The notes: generated by a model not told the origin, from the sequence alone. Shown: positions 52,596 through 61,831, counted from the first letter of the stretch. The stretch is DNA of 64,000 nucleotides from Vagococcus fessus (GCF_003987565.1 NZ_NGJY01000001.1:496001-560000); one strand, 5' to 3'. Translations and numbers: made by a program.

Positions 52596-53159
52596 TTAAT
52601 ACTGACGAATTTCAGGCGGTGTGTAATCGTTTATAAACGAACGAATTTCTTCAAGTGAATCTGAAAATAGAACCTTATCACGGTCTTGTTGGGTAAGAAA
52701 TCCTTCTTGAACCATCGTATCGTAGAGATTCATAATCGAATTATAAAACCCATTGTAATTATAGAAAATACACGGACTGTTATTTTTTCCCAAGCGTGCC
52801 CAAGAGACAACCTCTGTTATTTCTTCGAGTGTACCTGGTCCTCCTGGCAAGGCTATAAAAGCATCTCCTAATTCGATCATCTTTTGCTTTCGTTCTGACA
52901 TCGTTTCTACTACAATCAATTTCGTCAATTCTTTATGCGCAATCTCCCTAGCTGCTAAGAATTCAGGCATCACTCCCGTTACCTCACCTTTGTTATGTAA
53001 TACAGAATCGGCAATCGTTTGCATCAATCCAACTGCTCCTCCACCGTATACTAAACTGTTATTATTTTTAGCAATCCATGCTCCTAGTTTTTCAGCTGCT
53101 AATGTATATTCTTTATTATTTCCTGAGTTAGCCCCGCAATACACCACAATATTCATCAC
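52596..53159 (-). CDS. LOG family protein (nucleotide 5'-monophosphate phosphoribohydrolase)
   Basis: LOG proteins remove the base from nucleoside 5'-monophosphates. The 187-residue protein has the two signatures M-S-E-R-K-Q-K-M and P-G-G-P-G-T-L-E-E and the nucleotide-binding Y-G-G-G-A-V-G-L-M. AAAGGTGG precedes a GTG at 53159 and an ATG at 53156; either could be the start. It lies 21 bp after the hydroxyacid dehydrogenase gene and is probably co-transcribed with it. Confidence 0.88.
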   Translation of the reverse strand: MMNIVVYCGANSGNNKEYTLAAEKLGAWIAKNNNSLVYGGGAVGLMQTIADSVLHNKGEVTGVMPEFLAAREIAHKELTKLIVVETMSERKQKMIELGDAFIALPGGPGTLEEITEVVSWARLGKNNSPCIFYNYNGFYNSIMNLYDTMVQEGFLTQQDRDKVLFSDSLEEIRSFINDYTPPEIRQY

Positions 53160-53180
53160 TATAAACCACCTTTGTTCGTT

Positions 53181-54146
53181 TTAATTTGCCACATTATTCT
53201 GAGGCGTACCGTTTAGAAACTGTTTCACATTTTCTACTGCGATTGATAATAATCGTTCTCTTGCTTCAACTGGTGCCCATGCAATATGAGGCGTTAAATA
53301 ACAGTTTTTAGCTTTTAATAAAGGATTCTCTGAAAGAATAGGTTCATGAGAAACAACGTCCGCACCGTATGCTCGAAGTTTACCGTTATTTAAACCATCC
53401 GCTACCGCCTGTTCATCAATCAAACCACCTCTTGATGTATTAATTAAAATAACATCTGATTTCATTTGATTAATCGCCTCTTCATTTATCATTTCCATTG
53501 TTTCAGAAAATTGAGGGACATGCAAACTGATCACATCTGATTTTTCGTATAGTTCCTCTAACGTGACTTGCTTAATAAATGTACTCCCTGACTCTTTAGG
53601 ACGGTGGTTATAATAAATAACACTCATCTTAAAGGCTCTGGCAATCTCAGCAACCGCTTGAGCGATTTTACCATAGCCTATTAGCCCGATTGTTTTCCCT
53701 GCTAATTCTAACAAAGGTGTTTTCCAATAGGTAAAATCAATACTATTTTCCCAGTCGCCACTCGCTACCGATTGATTGTGTCGTCCAACTTGGCTTGCAA
53801 TCTCTAGTAATAACGCCCATGTAAACTGAGCTACCGCATCTGTCCCGTAACTCGGAATATTTGATACAACAATTCCTCTTGCTTTAGCCGCTTCGATATC
53901 AATAACGTTATATCCTGTCGCAAATACACCAACATACTTAAGACTTGGACAAGCCTCCATAATCTCATCTGTTATTGGAACTTTATTTGTAAAAACCATC
54001 TCTGATTTCCCTATACGCTCAATAATCAATGTATTATCCGTTATATCTGTTCGGTCAAACACCGTTAACTCTCCGTATTCTTCCAAACCTTTCCAACTTA
54101 AATCTCCTGGATTTAAACCATAGCCATCTAAAATAACCATCTTCAT
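53181..54146 (-). CDS. D-2-hydroxyacid dehydrogenase (glycerate dehydrogenase-like)
   Basis: The 321-residue protein has I-G-L-I-G-Y-G-K-I-A for NAD binding, N-T-S-R-G-G-L-I-D, and H-I-A-W-A with the catalytic His near the C-terminus. The H-I-A-W-A-P form and the Y-G-T-D-A-V-A-Q-F-T segment are common in glycerate dehydrogenase-like members. The frame opens at 54161, but GGAGG lies 8 nt before the ATG at 54146 (M-K-M-V-I-L-D), so that start is used. It is a second, distant relative of the gene at 41459. Confidence 0.87.
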   Translation of the reverse strand: MKMVILDGYGLNPGDLSWKGLEEYGELTVFDRTDITDNTLIIERIGKSEMVFTNKVPITDEIMEACPSLKYVGVFATGYNVIDIEAAKARGIVVSNIPSYGTDAVAQFTWALLLEIASQVGRHNQSVASGDWENSIDFTYWKTPLLELAGKTIGLIGYGKIAQAVAEIARAFKMSVIYYNHRPKESGSTFIKQVTLEELYEKSDVISLHVPQFSETMEMINEEAINQMKSDVILINTSRGGLIDEQAVADGLNNGKLRAYGADVVSHEPILSENPLLKAKNCYLTPHIAWAPVEARERLLSIAVENVKQFLNGTPQNNVAN

Positions 54147-54257
54147 CTTAAAATCCTCCATTTGTGTGATTAAGTATTTTTAACTGTCTTAATCATATCA
54201 TTTTGAGTTGAGGTAAACAGTAATAAGGCATTAAATTTTAAGAATTATAAGTAATGA

Positions 54258-54297
54258 ATAAAAAAGAGAACCAAGTGTAAACATGATTCTCTCTCAT
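54258..54297 (-). terminator. Terminator of the small membrane-anchored protein gene
   Basis: AGAGAATCATGT pairs with ACACTTGGTTCTCT on the minus strand, followed by T6. Confidence 0.8.
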
Positions 54298-54319
54298 AAA
54301 TTTATTAAATGTTTTTATC

Positions 54320-54697
54320 TTAAAAATCATAAATTGATTCTTTAGTATCAGGCATCACTCCAAAATTATTCATTTCTAACCAATCTCTATAAGATACTGG
54401 GTTATCTTTTGTATCAACATCTTTTTTGAATTGTTCATACATGTTTCTAAACCTATTTTTTTCATCCTTAACAAAATGTGAAAAGAGATATTTTTTCGGA
54501 TCAATGATATCTTTTTTTATAGCATAATCATATAGTGATCTCACTTCATCTGTGTTTAAGTTACTCACTTTTGATAAATTAACATCTGTGACCCTATTAT
54601 GATTTACACTTGATTTTTGAGAATATAATTGAACTGTTACCACACTACCTATTGCAATTATTAGAAGAACAAGAAATTTAAACCGACTATTTTTCAT
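54320..54697 (-). CDS. Small membrane-anchored or secreted protein of unknown function
   Basis: The 125-residue protein starts with M-K-N-S-R-F-K-F and a hydrophobic helix (about 8-24) without a clear cleavage or lipobox motif. An outward-facing polar domain of about 100 residues follows, with no Cys and many charged and aromatic residues. I do not recognise a family. It stands alone, and its terminator is clear. Membrane attachment is inferred. Confidence 0.6.
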   Translation of the reverse strand: MKNSRFKFLVLLIIAIGSVVTVQLYSQKSSVNHNRVTDVNLSKVSNLNTDEVRSLYDYAIKKDIIDPKKYLFSHFVKDEKNRFRNMYEQFKKDVDTKDNPVSYRDWLEMNNFGVMPDTKESIYDF

Positions 54698-54907
54698 TAC
54701 AAAACATCTCCATTCTAGCTACCTAACTATGGCCCGTTTATAGCTTCATTATAGCACTACTTATAGCTAATAAAATCATGGCAATACTTATATAACAGCA
54801 TCTATTGCTTAATTCAAAACTATCTATTCTACTTTTCCTCCTTAAAACTAACACTTCTTACATACATCAGTAACTTGAAATTTATTTTAAAATAACAAAA
54901 AATAAGC

Positions 54908-54940
54908 CCTGATTTCTCAGAGCTTGTTTTTAATTTATGT
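54908..54940 (-). terminator. Terminator of the nucleoside-type catabolic operon
   Basis: AAGCTCTGA and TCAGGGCTT enclose GAAA, followed on the minus strand by ATTTTTTG. Confidence 0.8.
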
Positions 54941-54948
54941 CCAAACTA

Positions 54949-56139
54949 TTAGAAGAAAATCCCTACTATCGACGCTGTTAGTAATGATGCCATTGTTGCA
55001 CCTAATAATAATTTCATAGAAAATTTAGCTACTTTCATACCTTGTGTTTTATCAATAGCTGAAATTGAGCCTGAGATTATCCCTACTGTTCCAAAGTTTG
55101 CAAAACTTACTAGATAAGTTGAAATAATAGCTGCGCCTTTAGGTGTTAAAGAGTGTACAATCTCACCCAAATTCCCCATAGCAACAAACTCGTTCGTGAT
55201 TAATTTTGTAGCCATAATACCACCAACTTTAACCATATCCTCGTGAGGGTCTCCTATAATAAAGGCGATTGGGGAGAAGACCCATCCTAAAATTTCAGTA
55301 AATGTGATATGAAATAGGAAATCAAATGAATTATTTAAAAATGTAACTAGTGCAACAAAACCTATTAGCATTGCAGCTACCGTTATCGCTAAATGAAAGC
55401 CGTCTAGAATATACGTCCCTAACATTTGAAAAAAAGGTTCTTTCTCTTTGATTTCACTAATTGTTGCCTCAACAACCTCTTCATCCTTAGGATCATATGG
55501 ATTAACGACACATGAAATAATAAGTGCAGAGAAAATATTTAAAAATACTGCCACTACAACAAACTTACCTTCCACCATCTCCATATAACCAGCTAACATC
55601 GCTGCACTGACTGCTGACAAACCTGATGCGCATATTGTATACAATTGCTTAGTACTTAGTTTTGGTATTTGTTCCTTAATTGTTAGAAAAACTTCTGGCT
55701 GGCCTAAGACAGCTGTCGAAATTGAAAAATAACTTTCTAATTCCCCCATACCTGTTATTTTACTTATCCCTCTGCCTACCCATTTTATAACAAATGGTAA
55801 GACCTTAATATAATTTAAGATACCAACTAATGCAGAAATGAAAACCACTGGCATTAAAACATTAAGAAAAAATACTGATCCACCTGGAGTGAATTCAAAA
55901 CCACCAAATACAAAATCCGTTCCCCCTGCGGCTTGATTCATTAACCAACTGAAAAATCCTGAAACACTTGATAGTGCCTTTATCCCACCCATCGTGTGTA
56001 AACAAACAAATGAAATAACCAATTGTAAAATAACCATTCGAGCCATTTGTTTATATCTGATATTCTTTCTATCAGAACTGACTAAAAAACCCAATGCAAA
56101 TATAAATAATAAAGCGACTATTCCTTTAATAATACTCAT
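54949..56139 (-). CDS. Concentrative nucleoside transporter (NupC/CNT family)
   Basis: CNT proteins import nucleosides with protons or sodium. The 396-residue protein has many hydrophobic helices, the Q-P-E-V-F-L-T segment that binds the ligand, and the C-terminal F-A-N-F-G-T-V-G-I region of the family. It is the last gene of a five-gene operon with a PfkB kinase, so the true substrate is likely a nucleoside or a related ribose compound. Confidence 0.88.
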   Translation of the reverse strand: MSIIKGIVALLFIFALGFLVSSDRKNIRYKQMARMVILQLVISFVCLHTMGGIKALSSVSGFFSWLMNQAAGGTDFVFGGFEFTPGGSVFFLNVLMPVVFISALVGILNYIKVLPFVIKWVGRGISKITGMGELESYFSISTAVLGQPEVFLTIKEQIPKLSTKQLYTICASGLSAVSAAMLAGYMEMVEGKFVVVAVFLNIFSALIISCVVNPYDPKDEEVVEATISEIKEKEPFFQMLGTYILDGFHLAITVAAMLIGFVALVTFLNNSFDFLFHITFTEILGWVFSPIAFIIGDPHEDMVKVGGIMATKLITNEFVAMGNLGEIVHSLTPKGAAIISTYLVSFANFGTVGIISGSISAIDKTQGMKVAKFSMKLLLGATMASLLTASIVGIFF

Positions 56140-56154
56140 TCTTTATCACACCTT

Positions 56155-57303
56155 TTATAGTTTTTTCAACAATTCTACTGCATCCTCCAACTCAACTTTT
56201 CGTGGCGTATTCCCCGCAAAACGCTCTTCTACTATACTATTTGCATGTTTCAATAATTCTGATTGATTAATTCCCAACTCAGAGAATGGTGCCATACCGA
56301 GAATATCATCTCTAAATTCACAATAAGCCGCGGTTGTGATTAAAGAAATTTCTTCTACTGTAGCATCTTCTGGAAAAGTTGCTCCTAAAATAAAACCAAT
56401 TTCTTTTATTTTTTTAGGTAGAACAGGCAAAACAAAGTCTAATGCTCCAGGTAATGCATACGCACATGCCATACCATGGGGAATTTTATACGCTGAACCT
56501 AAAATATGAGCTGTAGAATGACCAATATGGGTTCCACAATTAGTCAACATCCAACCGCCTAGAGCTGCAGCAACCATCATACGTTCTCTAGCTTCGCGAT
56601 TATATCCATCTTCCACAGCCAAAGGTAGATACTTAACCACTAAATACATAATTTTTTCGCAAATAGCATCTGTTACTGGACTGGCTAAATTAGAAGTATA
56701 CCCTTCTGCTGCATGGGAAAATGTATCTAGTCCTGTTGCAATCGTCATATTTTTAGGAAGTGACATTAATAATTCTGGATTGAGGACCGCATAATCACTC
56801 ATAGCATTATCTGATAACACTGCTAGTTTCTCATTTGTTTCAGAATCTGTTACTATCAGAGCATTTGATAACTCGCTACCTGTTCCTGATGTAGTCGGGA
56901 CAGCTATTAATCCATGACATGTTTTTATTTCTCCTTCAAAACCCACATAATCTTTAATTTTCCGTCCATTATATTTTAAAATATTAATACCACGAGCGAC
57001 GTCAATCGAACTTCCTCCACCTATCGCAATAATCGAATCACAATGATGACTCACACAAATAGCAGCTCCTTCATCTACTAAAGTCGTTGGTGGATCTGAT
57101 ACTATTTTGTCGTAAATTAAAAAATCTATTCCTTCGTTCGATAGATTTTCTTTTAACTGACTGACAATCGTTGTGTTATTTAAGAATGAATCCATAACAA
57201 TAAAAGGTTTCTTATAAGAAGCTTCTTTCAATACTTCAATTATGGTTTTTGATAAATTATCTGTGACTACTACTTTTACTTTTTGTTCTAATTTAAATTC
57301 CAA
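56155..57303 (-). CDS. Iron-containing alcohol dehydrogenase of the catabolic locus
   Basis: The 382-residue protein has G-G-G-S-S-I-D-V-A-R, T-T-S-G-T-G-S-E, and iron ligands in G-L-D-T-F-S-H-A-A-E, H-S-T-A-H and P-H-G-M-A. It differs clearly from the dehydrogenase at 39171. It starts with TTG, 6 nt after AGGGGG, and follows the YczE-like gene by 12 bp. In this operon it probably reduces an aldehyde or ketone made from the imported compound. Confidence 0.88.
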   Translation of the reverse strand: MEFKLEQKVKVVVTDNLSKTIIEVLKEASYKKPFIVMDSFLNNTTIVSQLKENLSNEGIDFLIYDKIVSDPPTTLVDEGAAICVSHHCDSIIAIGGGSSIDVARGINILKYNGRKIKDYVGFEGEIKTCHGLIAVPTTSGTGSELSNALIVTDSETNEKLAVLSDNAMSDYAVLNPELLMSLPKNMTIATGLDTFSHAAEGYTSNLASPVTDAICEKIMYLVVKYLPLAVEDGYNREARERMMVAAALGGWMLTNCGTHIGHSTAHILGSAYKIPHGMACAYALPGALDFVLPVLPKKIKEIGFILGATFPEDATVEEISLITTAAYCEFRDDILGMAPFSELGINQSELLKHANSIVEERFAGNTPRKVELEDAVELLKKL

Positions 57304-57315
57304 ATATAACGCCCC

Positions 57316-57957
57316 CTAGTCTTTTGCTTGTCCATAAAGATAAAAGCCAAAGTACTGACTTAAAAACTGAATAGTCGGACCTGTTGTAAGTGCTGTTAAT
57401 ACTGTAATAACACCAAACTTCCCGCCTAAACTTAAACCTATAATAATTAAAATGATATCCATTACAATTTTTGATTTTCTAATACTCCAACGTGCTCGGT
57501 CTCTAATCGTTAACATGATGCCATTAAACGGATCAACACCTATATCGCTGGCGACAAATAAGCTAATACCAATGTAATACAGACTTATTCCACTAAATCC
57601 TCCTAAATAACGCTGGATTATACTAGCATTATTAAAAATCAACGGATAAAGATGACTCCCGATGGAGATAAAAAAGCCATACGGAATCAAATACAGCAAA
57701 GTTCCCACATTTAGATACCTTCTACCGAAACTAAATAAAATAATAATTAAACCGATATTCATATAGTTAGACACTACCCCTAATTGAGAATGTCCAAGAC
57801 TTAGGTAAACCCTAAGTCCATCATAGACAATCCCTACTGGATCATTGCCAAACAGTGTATTGTTATTGAATGCTACACCAATACAAACTAAAAAAATTCC
57901 AATGAGTGAGATAACTAATTTCTTAGGTGTAATCGAATCAAATTTAATGAGTTTCAA
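57316..57957 (-). CDS. YczE/YitT-like membrane protein
   Basis: The 213-residue protein has five to six membrane helices. The segments G-N-D-P-V-G-I, D-I-G-V-D-P-F-N-G and G-G-K-F-G-V-I-T-V are typical of the YczE/YyaS family. The function of the family is not established. It starts 3 bp after the TrpF-like stop, so it is part of the operon and may move a substrate or product. Confidence 0.75.
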   Translation of the reverse strand: MKLIKFDSITPKKLVISLIGIFLVCIGVAFNNNTLFGNDPVGIVYDGLRVYLSLGHSQLGVVSNYMNIGLIIILFSFGRRYLNVGTLLYLIPYGFFISIGSHLYPLIFNNASIIQRYLGGFSGISLYYIGISLFVASDIGVDPFNGIMLTIRDRARWSIRKSKIVMDIILIIIGLSLGGKFGVITVLTALTTGPTIQFLSQYFGFYLYGQAKD

Positions 57958-57960
57958 GAA

Positions 57961-58659
57961 TTACAAACCTAATTCCTTAGCCGCCTTATCAGCTCTTTCA
58001 CAGAATAATTTCACTTGTTCACTGATTTTTTCCATATGCCCACCTTCATATTTCAAACTTGTTTTACTCAACGAATCGACGCCATAAGGTTTAATTTGAC
58101 GAATACATTCCTCTACATTATCAGCACCTAAACCACCTGCAATAATCACTGGAATATCAACACTTCTAACTATCTCAGCATCAATCGCCCAATCATGTGT
58201 TTCTCCGCTTGCACCAATACCTGTATCTTCAGCTAAACCTGAATCTGTCAGTAAATAATCAGAAAATTCAGCATAATTTTTAGCTCTTTCGATAGCTTCA
58301 GGCCCATCTACTAAGACTGCTTGCATCAGCTCAATTCCTGGACAAGCTTCTTTTAATGCCTTAGCAAAAGTCGCATCAGCAGTATAATCCATCCCTGCAA
58401 TATGAAGAATATCCGGTTTCACCCTCTTAGCAATTTCAATCATTTCTTCTGTATCTTTGTTAAGCATTATCGCAACGGTTTTAATCCCACGGCGTTTGGC
58501 TTCATCAAAAATCTTATCCACTAAATCATGTGCAACTCGATGAGCAGGTACACCACCATTTTGCATTGGAACTAATCCAATATGGTCTGCCCCATCTTCC
58601 ATAGTCTGAACACTTTCCTCATAAGTAATTAAAGAATAAATTTGTTTAATCATAGTCAT
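57961..58659 (-). CDS. TrpF-like TIM-barrel protein lacking the catalytic Cys
   Basis: The 232-residue protein follows the phosphoribosylanthranilate isomerase fold. E-D-G-A-D-H-I-G-L-V, L-L-T-D-S, T-H-D-W, the phosphate loop I-I-A-G-G-L-G-A-D-N-V and a C-terminal G-V-D-S all align with TrpF. TrpF starts with K-I-C-G, whose Cys is the general base; here the strand reads K-Q-I-Y-S, so that Cys is lost, while the Asp of L-L-T-D-S is kept. No trp genes are near. The gene sits between a sugar kinase and an alcohol dehydrogenase, so it probably acts on a ribose-phosphate-like substrate of a catabolic path. True TrpF activity is unlikely. Confidence 0.75.
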   Translation of the reverse strand: MTMIKQIYSLITYEESVQTMEDGADHIGLVPMQNGGVPAHRVAHDLVDKIFDEAKRRGIKTVAIMLNKDTEEMIEIAKRVKPDILHIAGMDYTADATFAKALKEACPGIELMQAVLVDGPEAIERAKNYAEFSDYLLTDSGLAEDTGIGASGETHDWAIDAEIVRSVDIPVIIAGGLGADNVEECIRQIKPYGVDSLSKTSLKYEGGHMEKISEQVKLFCERADKAAKELGL

Positions 58660-58683
58660 TCTGTCTCCTTTATTTTTATTATT

Positions 58684-59628
58684 TTAGTCCGTCACATTAA
58701 ACTCCTGCGCACGTTTAACTACAGTTCTAACGGCAAGGTAGTCTGAGACAGCATCAATACTCTCTACAGTAATACTAGCTGCAGCTTGGGTAAGTTGAGC
58801 GACTTCTACTAAACTCAAGGTTTCACCGTAAAAGAATCTTGCCCATGCAATAGTTGCCATACTACAGTCCCCAGCACCGTTACAACTTACAACCTTACTT
58901 TTTAAAATAGGAACACTTGTTACATCATTTTCGTTAGCACAGATAATGCCATGTTCACCTAATGAAATAAAAGCATTTGTGACACCTAGCTCAACTAATT
59001 TTTGAGCTGCTTTCTTTCCTGTTTCCTCATCTACTACTTTAATCCCTGTAAATAATTCTGCTTCAATCTCATTTGGCTTAAAAGTATCTACTCTATTCAA
59101 TACCGATTCAAATCGTTTCGCCTTAGCGACAGAGACAGGATCAACAAATAGAGGAACCGTCACATGATCGGCTAACCATTCTATTGATTCTTGTTCTAAA
59201 TTTCCATCAATCACACATAATTTTGACTGATTTATAAAATCTATTCTTCTTTCAAAAAATTCTGGAGTCATGTATTTAATAATTGCCATATCATTTACTC
59301 CAGATACCATATCTCCCTTTCCATCTGTTACATATAAGTAGGTTGAACTCGCCTTTCCTATAAGCTTCTCGGCACAATCTAACTTAATCCCTTTGGCTAT
59401 ACAGTTACGCCTCAATATTTCTCCAAACTCATCGTCTCCAAAAACTGTAATCAAATAGGTAGGAACTTCTAACTTGACCATATTTTGAGCGATATTTTGC
59501 CCTACGCCACCATCAGTCAGGGTAATCCTACCAATATTTGAATCATGTTCACGGTACAGCTCTCCTGAAATGCCAGCTATATCCATATTCAGTCCACCTA
59601 AAACAACAGCATACGGTTGACTACACAT
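58684..59628 (-). CDS. PfkB-family carbohydrate/nucleoside kinase
   Basis: PfkB kinases phosphorylate sugars or nucleosides. The 314-residue protein has G-G-L-N-M-D-I-A at the N-terminus, D-G-G-V-G-Q-N-I-A for substrate binding, K-P-N-E-I-E-A-E and the catalytic anion hole and base in C-N-G-A-G-D-C. All catalytic residues are intact. The frame opens at 59667, but AGGAGG lies 6 nt before the ATG at 59628. It is the first gene of the operon and divergent from a regulator of the same family. The sugar is unknown. Confidence 0.88.
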   Translation of the reverse strand: MCSQPYAVVLGGLNMDIAGISGELYREHDSNIGRITLTDGGVGQNIAQNMVKLEVPTYLITVFGDDEFGEILRRNCIAKGIKLDCAEKLIGKASSTYLYVTDGKGDMVSGVNDMAIIKYMTPEFFERRIDFINQSKLCVIDGNLEQESIEWLADHVTVPLFVDPVSVAKAKRFESVLNRVDTFKPNEIEAELFTGIKVVDEETGKKAAQKLVELGVTNAFISLGEHGIICANENDVTSVPILKSKVVSCNGAGDCSMATIAWARFFYGETLSLVEVAQLTQAAASITVESIDAVSDYLAVRTVVKRAQEFNVTD

Positions 59629-59692
59629 ATAAAGCCTCCTTAACTTAATAATATTTCCGACAGACAATTGACTACTAACCCCTTACCCTCGT

Positions 59693-59721
59693 TTGATTTT
59701 GGGCTATTTTTAACCTATACT
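59693..59721 (+). promoter_or_regulatory. Promoter of the HTH-PfkB regulator
   Basis: TTGATT and TATACT are spaced by 17 bp, with transcription starting near 59728. An AGACAATTGACT near-palindrome (59663-59674) in the divergent gap could be an operator for the operon. Confidence 0.65.
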
Positions 59722-59748
59722 TAATTTATAAAATGAAGAGGTGAGGAA

Positions 59749-60834
59749 ATGACTGAAAGAGAACGTGAAATACTTTCTTTAATACTAGCTAATCCGTTGA
59801 TTTCACAGAATGAAATCGCTGAGGAATTAGGTATTTCTAGATCTGGTGTGGCTGCACATATATTCAATTTAACTAAAAAAGGATACATCGAAGGTCGAGG
59901 GTATATCATCAAAGAATCCGAGTTTGTCACAATTATCGGTGGCATCAATATGGATATCTCAGGTATCGCCTCTGCTCAGCTCTCACCTAACCACCCTAAT
60001 CCTGGTACTATTGCTTTTACTCTAGGTGGTGCAGGTCGAAACATTTCACTAGGCCTTACTCAATTAAACGTTCCCAACTACTTTATTTCGGTTCATGGAA
60101 ATGACATCAATGGTAATAAATTTAAACAGGATGCTCAACAACACGGGATGAATATCCAGTACGTTAAAGAATTACCCAACGAGAGAACCTCTACTTATTT
60201 ATATATCGATGACCATAACGGAAACCGCACTGCTGCGATTGAAGACATGGCGATTTATGACCATATCACTCCTGACTTTTTAAAGGAAAAAAGTGAGATT
60301 ATTAATAATTCAAGATATTGTATTATCGATACCAACCTAACTGCAGACGCTATTAATTGGCTATATGATAACTGTAAAGTCCCACTTTTTGTTACGACTG
60401 TAGCTGAAAATAAAAACTACAAATTACTTAGCCAACTTGATAAAATCAATACGCTAATTACGACACCTAACGATTTAAAAGGTCTCATCAAAGAACTGAC
60501 GGAGAAAGAGATGGATTTAAACCAATCACTTGATTTACTACTTGATACTGGGATTGAAAATCTTGTTGTCTACTCTCCCATTGAGGGACTGTATTTTAAA
60601 AACAAAGAGGAGAATTTTCATATCCCAACTCCTGACATATCTACAAGTAAACTTGGGACTGAAAGCTCTATTACCGCAGCTCTTGTGTGGGCACTAACTA
60701 AGAATTACACATGGAAAGATAGCCTTCACCACGCTTACGCTGCAGCATCAATAAGCCTTGAAAGTCCTTACCCGATTAGCAAAGACCTAACAGAAGAGAC
60801 TCTTACTGCTAAAAAGTCCCTTCTTTTTAACTAA
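59749..60834 (+). CDS. HTH-PfkB pseudokinase, probable regulator of the divergent operon
   Basis: Residues 1-55 form a winged HTH (S-Q-N-E-I-A-E-E-L-G-I-S-R-S-G-V-A-A-H-I). Residues about 58-350 are a PfkB fold close to the divergent kinase: G-G-I-N-M-D-I-S-G-I and G-G-A-G-R-N-I-S align with G-G-L-N-M-D-I-A-G-I and G-G-V-G-Q-N-I-A. The catalytic G-A-G-D is replaced by G-T-E-S, so the base Asp is lost, and the N-x-x-E motif is also changed (P-N-D-L-K). Substrate sensing without phosphorylation is inferred. GAGGTGAGG precedes the ATG. It probably controls the divergent operon and possibly the nucleoside hydrolase. Confidence 0.82.
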   Translation: MTEREREILSLILANPLISQNEIAEELGISRSGVAAHIFNLTKKGYIEGRGYIIKESEFVTIIGGINMDISGIASAQLSPNHPNPGTIAFTLGGAGRNISLGLTQLNVPNYFISVHGNDINGNKFKQDAQQHGMNIQYVKELPNERTSTYLYIDDHNGNRTAAIEDMAIYDHITPDFLKEKSEIINNSRYCIIDTNLTADAINWLYDNCKVPLFVTTVAENKNYKLLSQLDKINTLITTPNDLKGLIKELTEKEMDLNQSLDLLLDTGIENLVVYSPIEGLYFKNKEENFHIPTPDISTSKLGTESSITAALVWALTKNYTWKDSLHHAYAAASISLESPYPISKDLTEETLTAKKSLLFN

Positions 60835-60837
60835 ATT

Positions 60838-60882
60838 AAAAAGCACCGCTCTACCGTTTGGTAAAGTGGTGCTTTTTGTTAG
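60838..60882. terminator. Bidirectional terminator
   Basis: AAAAAGCACC.CT.TACC and its complement with loop GTTT and T5 lie between the convergent regulator and nucleoside hydrolase genes. Confidence 0.9.
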
Positions 60883-61814
60883 CCTATATTTTTTAGCGCG
60901 TCATAAATCATATCCCAAAACTTTTCATGATCTAAATCAACTGCGACTTGTGTATGACAGTTTTCTGGTATTGGGTATCTAAAATCAGCTACGGTCATCC
61001 CTCTTGTTAAGTTACCATACAGCTCAATATCAACTGGTACAGCTTTTGTTGTCATAACTGCTGGATCAATCAAATACGCCACAGTACATGGGTCGTGTAC
61101 CGGTGGGAAGTCAAAGCCTTGGCTCTTCTTATACATCGTTCCAAAGAACTCAAGTAACTCATCTACAAATTGAGAAGGAACTGTCTTAATCGCTTTTATT
61201 TTTTCACGAACTTCAGGTGTAGCAAGCGCTTGGTGTGTTAAATCTAACCCTACCATTGTCACTTTCCACGGTGCATTGAAGACAATATGAGCAGATTCTG
61301 GGTCAATAATGATGTTGAACTCTGAAACGGCACTCCAATTCCCTGTATGGTATCCGCCACCCATCAAGACAACTTCTTGTACACGTTCAATAATTTTAGG
61401 TTCTTTACGAATTGCCATCGCAATATTAGTCAGACCACCTGTCGGACAAAGTGTAACTGTTCCTGCTGGCTCACTCATCACAGTATCTATAATCACATCT
61501 ACTGCATGTTTGCCACATACTTCCATAACAGGTTGAGGTAACTCAGGACCATCTAAACCTGACTCACCGTGAATGTCTTCAGCAACTTCAATTTCTTTCA
61601 CTAACGGACGCTCACAGCCTGCTGCGATAGGAACTTCTGTCATATTAATCATTGTACTAACTGCTCGAGCATTATACGTTACTTTTTCTAATGTTTGATT
61701 TCCTACTACTGTTGTAACAGCTAAAAGCTCTATGTTTGGATTACCATGAGCTAAAATCATAGCAATCGCATCATCATGACCTGGATCACAATCTAAAATA
61801 ATTTTTCTTACCAT
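60879..61814 (-). CDS. Nucleoside hydrolase (inosine-uridine type)
   Basis: These enzymes split nucleosides into base and ribose. The 311-residue protein has the calcium-binding start D-C-D-P-G-H-D-D-A-I-A and, near residue 240, P-V-H-D-P-C-T-V-A-Y-L, which carries the catalytic His and a second Asp ligand. V-L-M-G-G-G-Y and E-F-N-I-I-I-D-P-E-S-A are also typical. AAGGGG precedes the ATG, and a cre site lies upstream. It ends at the shared terminator beside the pseudokinase regulator, which ties it to the nucleoside-type locus. Confidence 0.92.
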   Translation of the reverse strand: MVRKIILDCDPGHDDAIAMILAHGNPNIELLAVTTVVGNQTLEKVTYNARAVSTMINMTEVPIAAGCERPLVKEIEVAEDIHGESGLDGPELPQPVMEVCGKHAVDVIIDTVMSEPAGTVTLCPTGGLTNIAMAIRKEPKIIERVQEVVLMGGGYHTGNWSAVSEFNIIIDPESAHIVFNAPWKVTMVGLDLTHQALATPEVREKIKAIKTVPSQFVDELLEFFGTMYKKSQGFDFPPVHDPCTVAYLIDPAVMTTKAVPVDIELYGNLTRGMTVADFRYPIPENCHTQVAVDLDHEKFWDMIYDALKNIG

Positions 61815-61831
61815 TTTAATTACCCCTTTTT

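Noticed and set aside
57961-58659. Naming this gene trpF
   Set aside because: The catalytic Cys is missing, no tryptophan genes are near, and the operon is catabolic.
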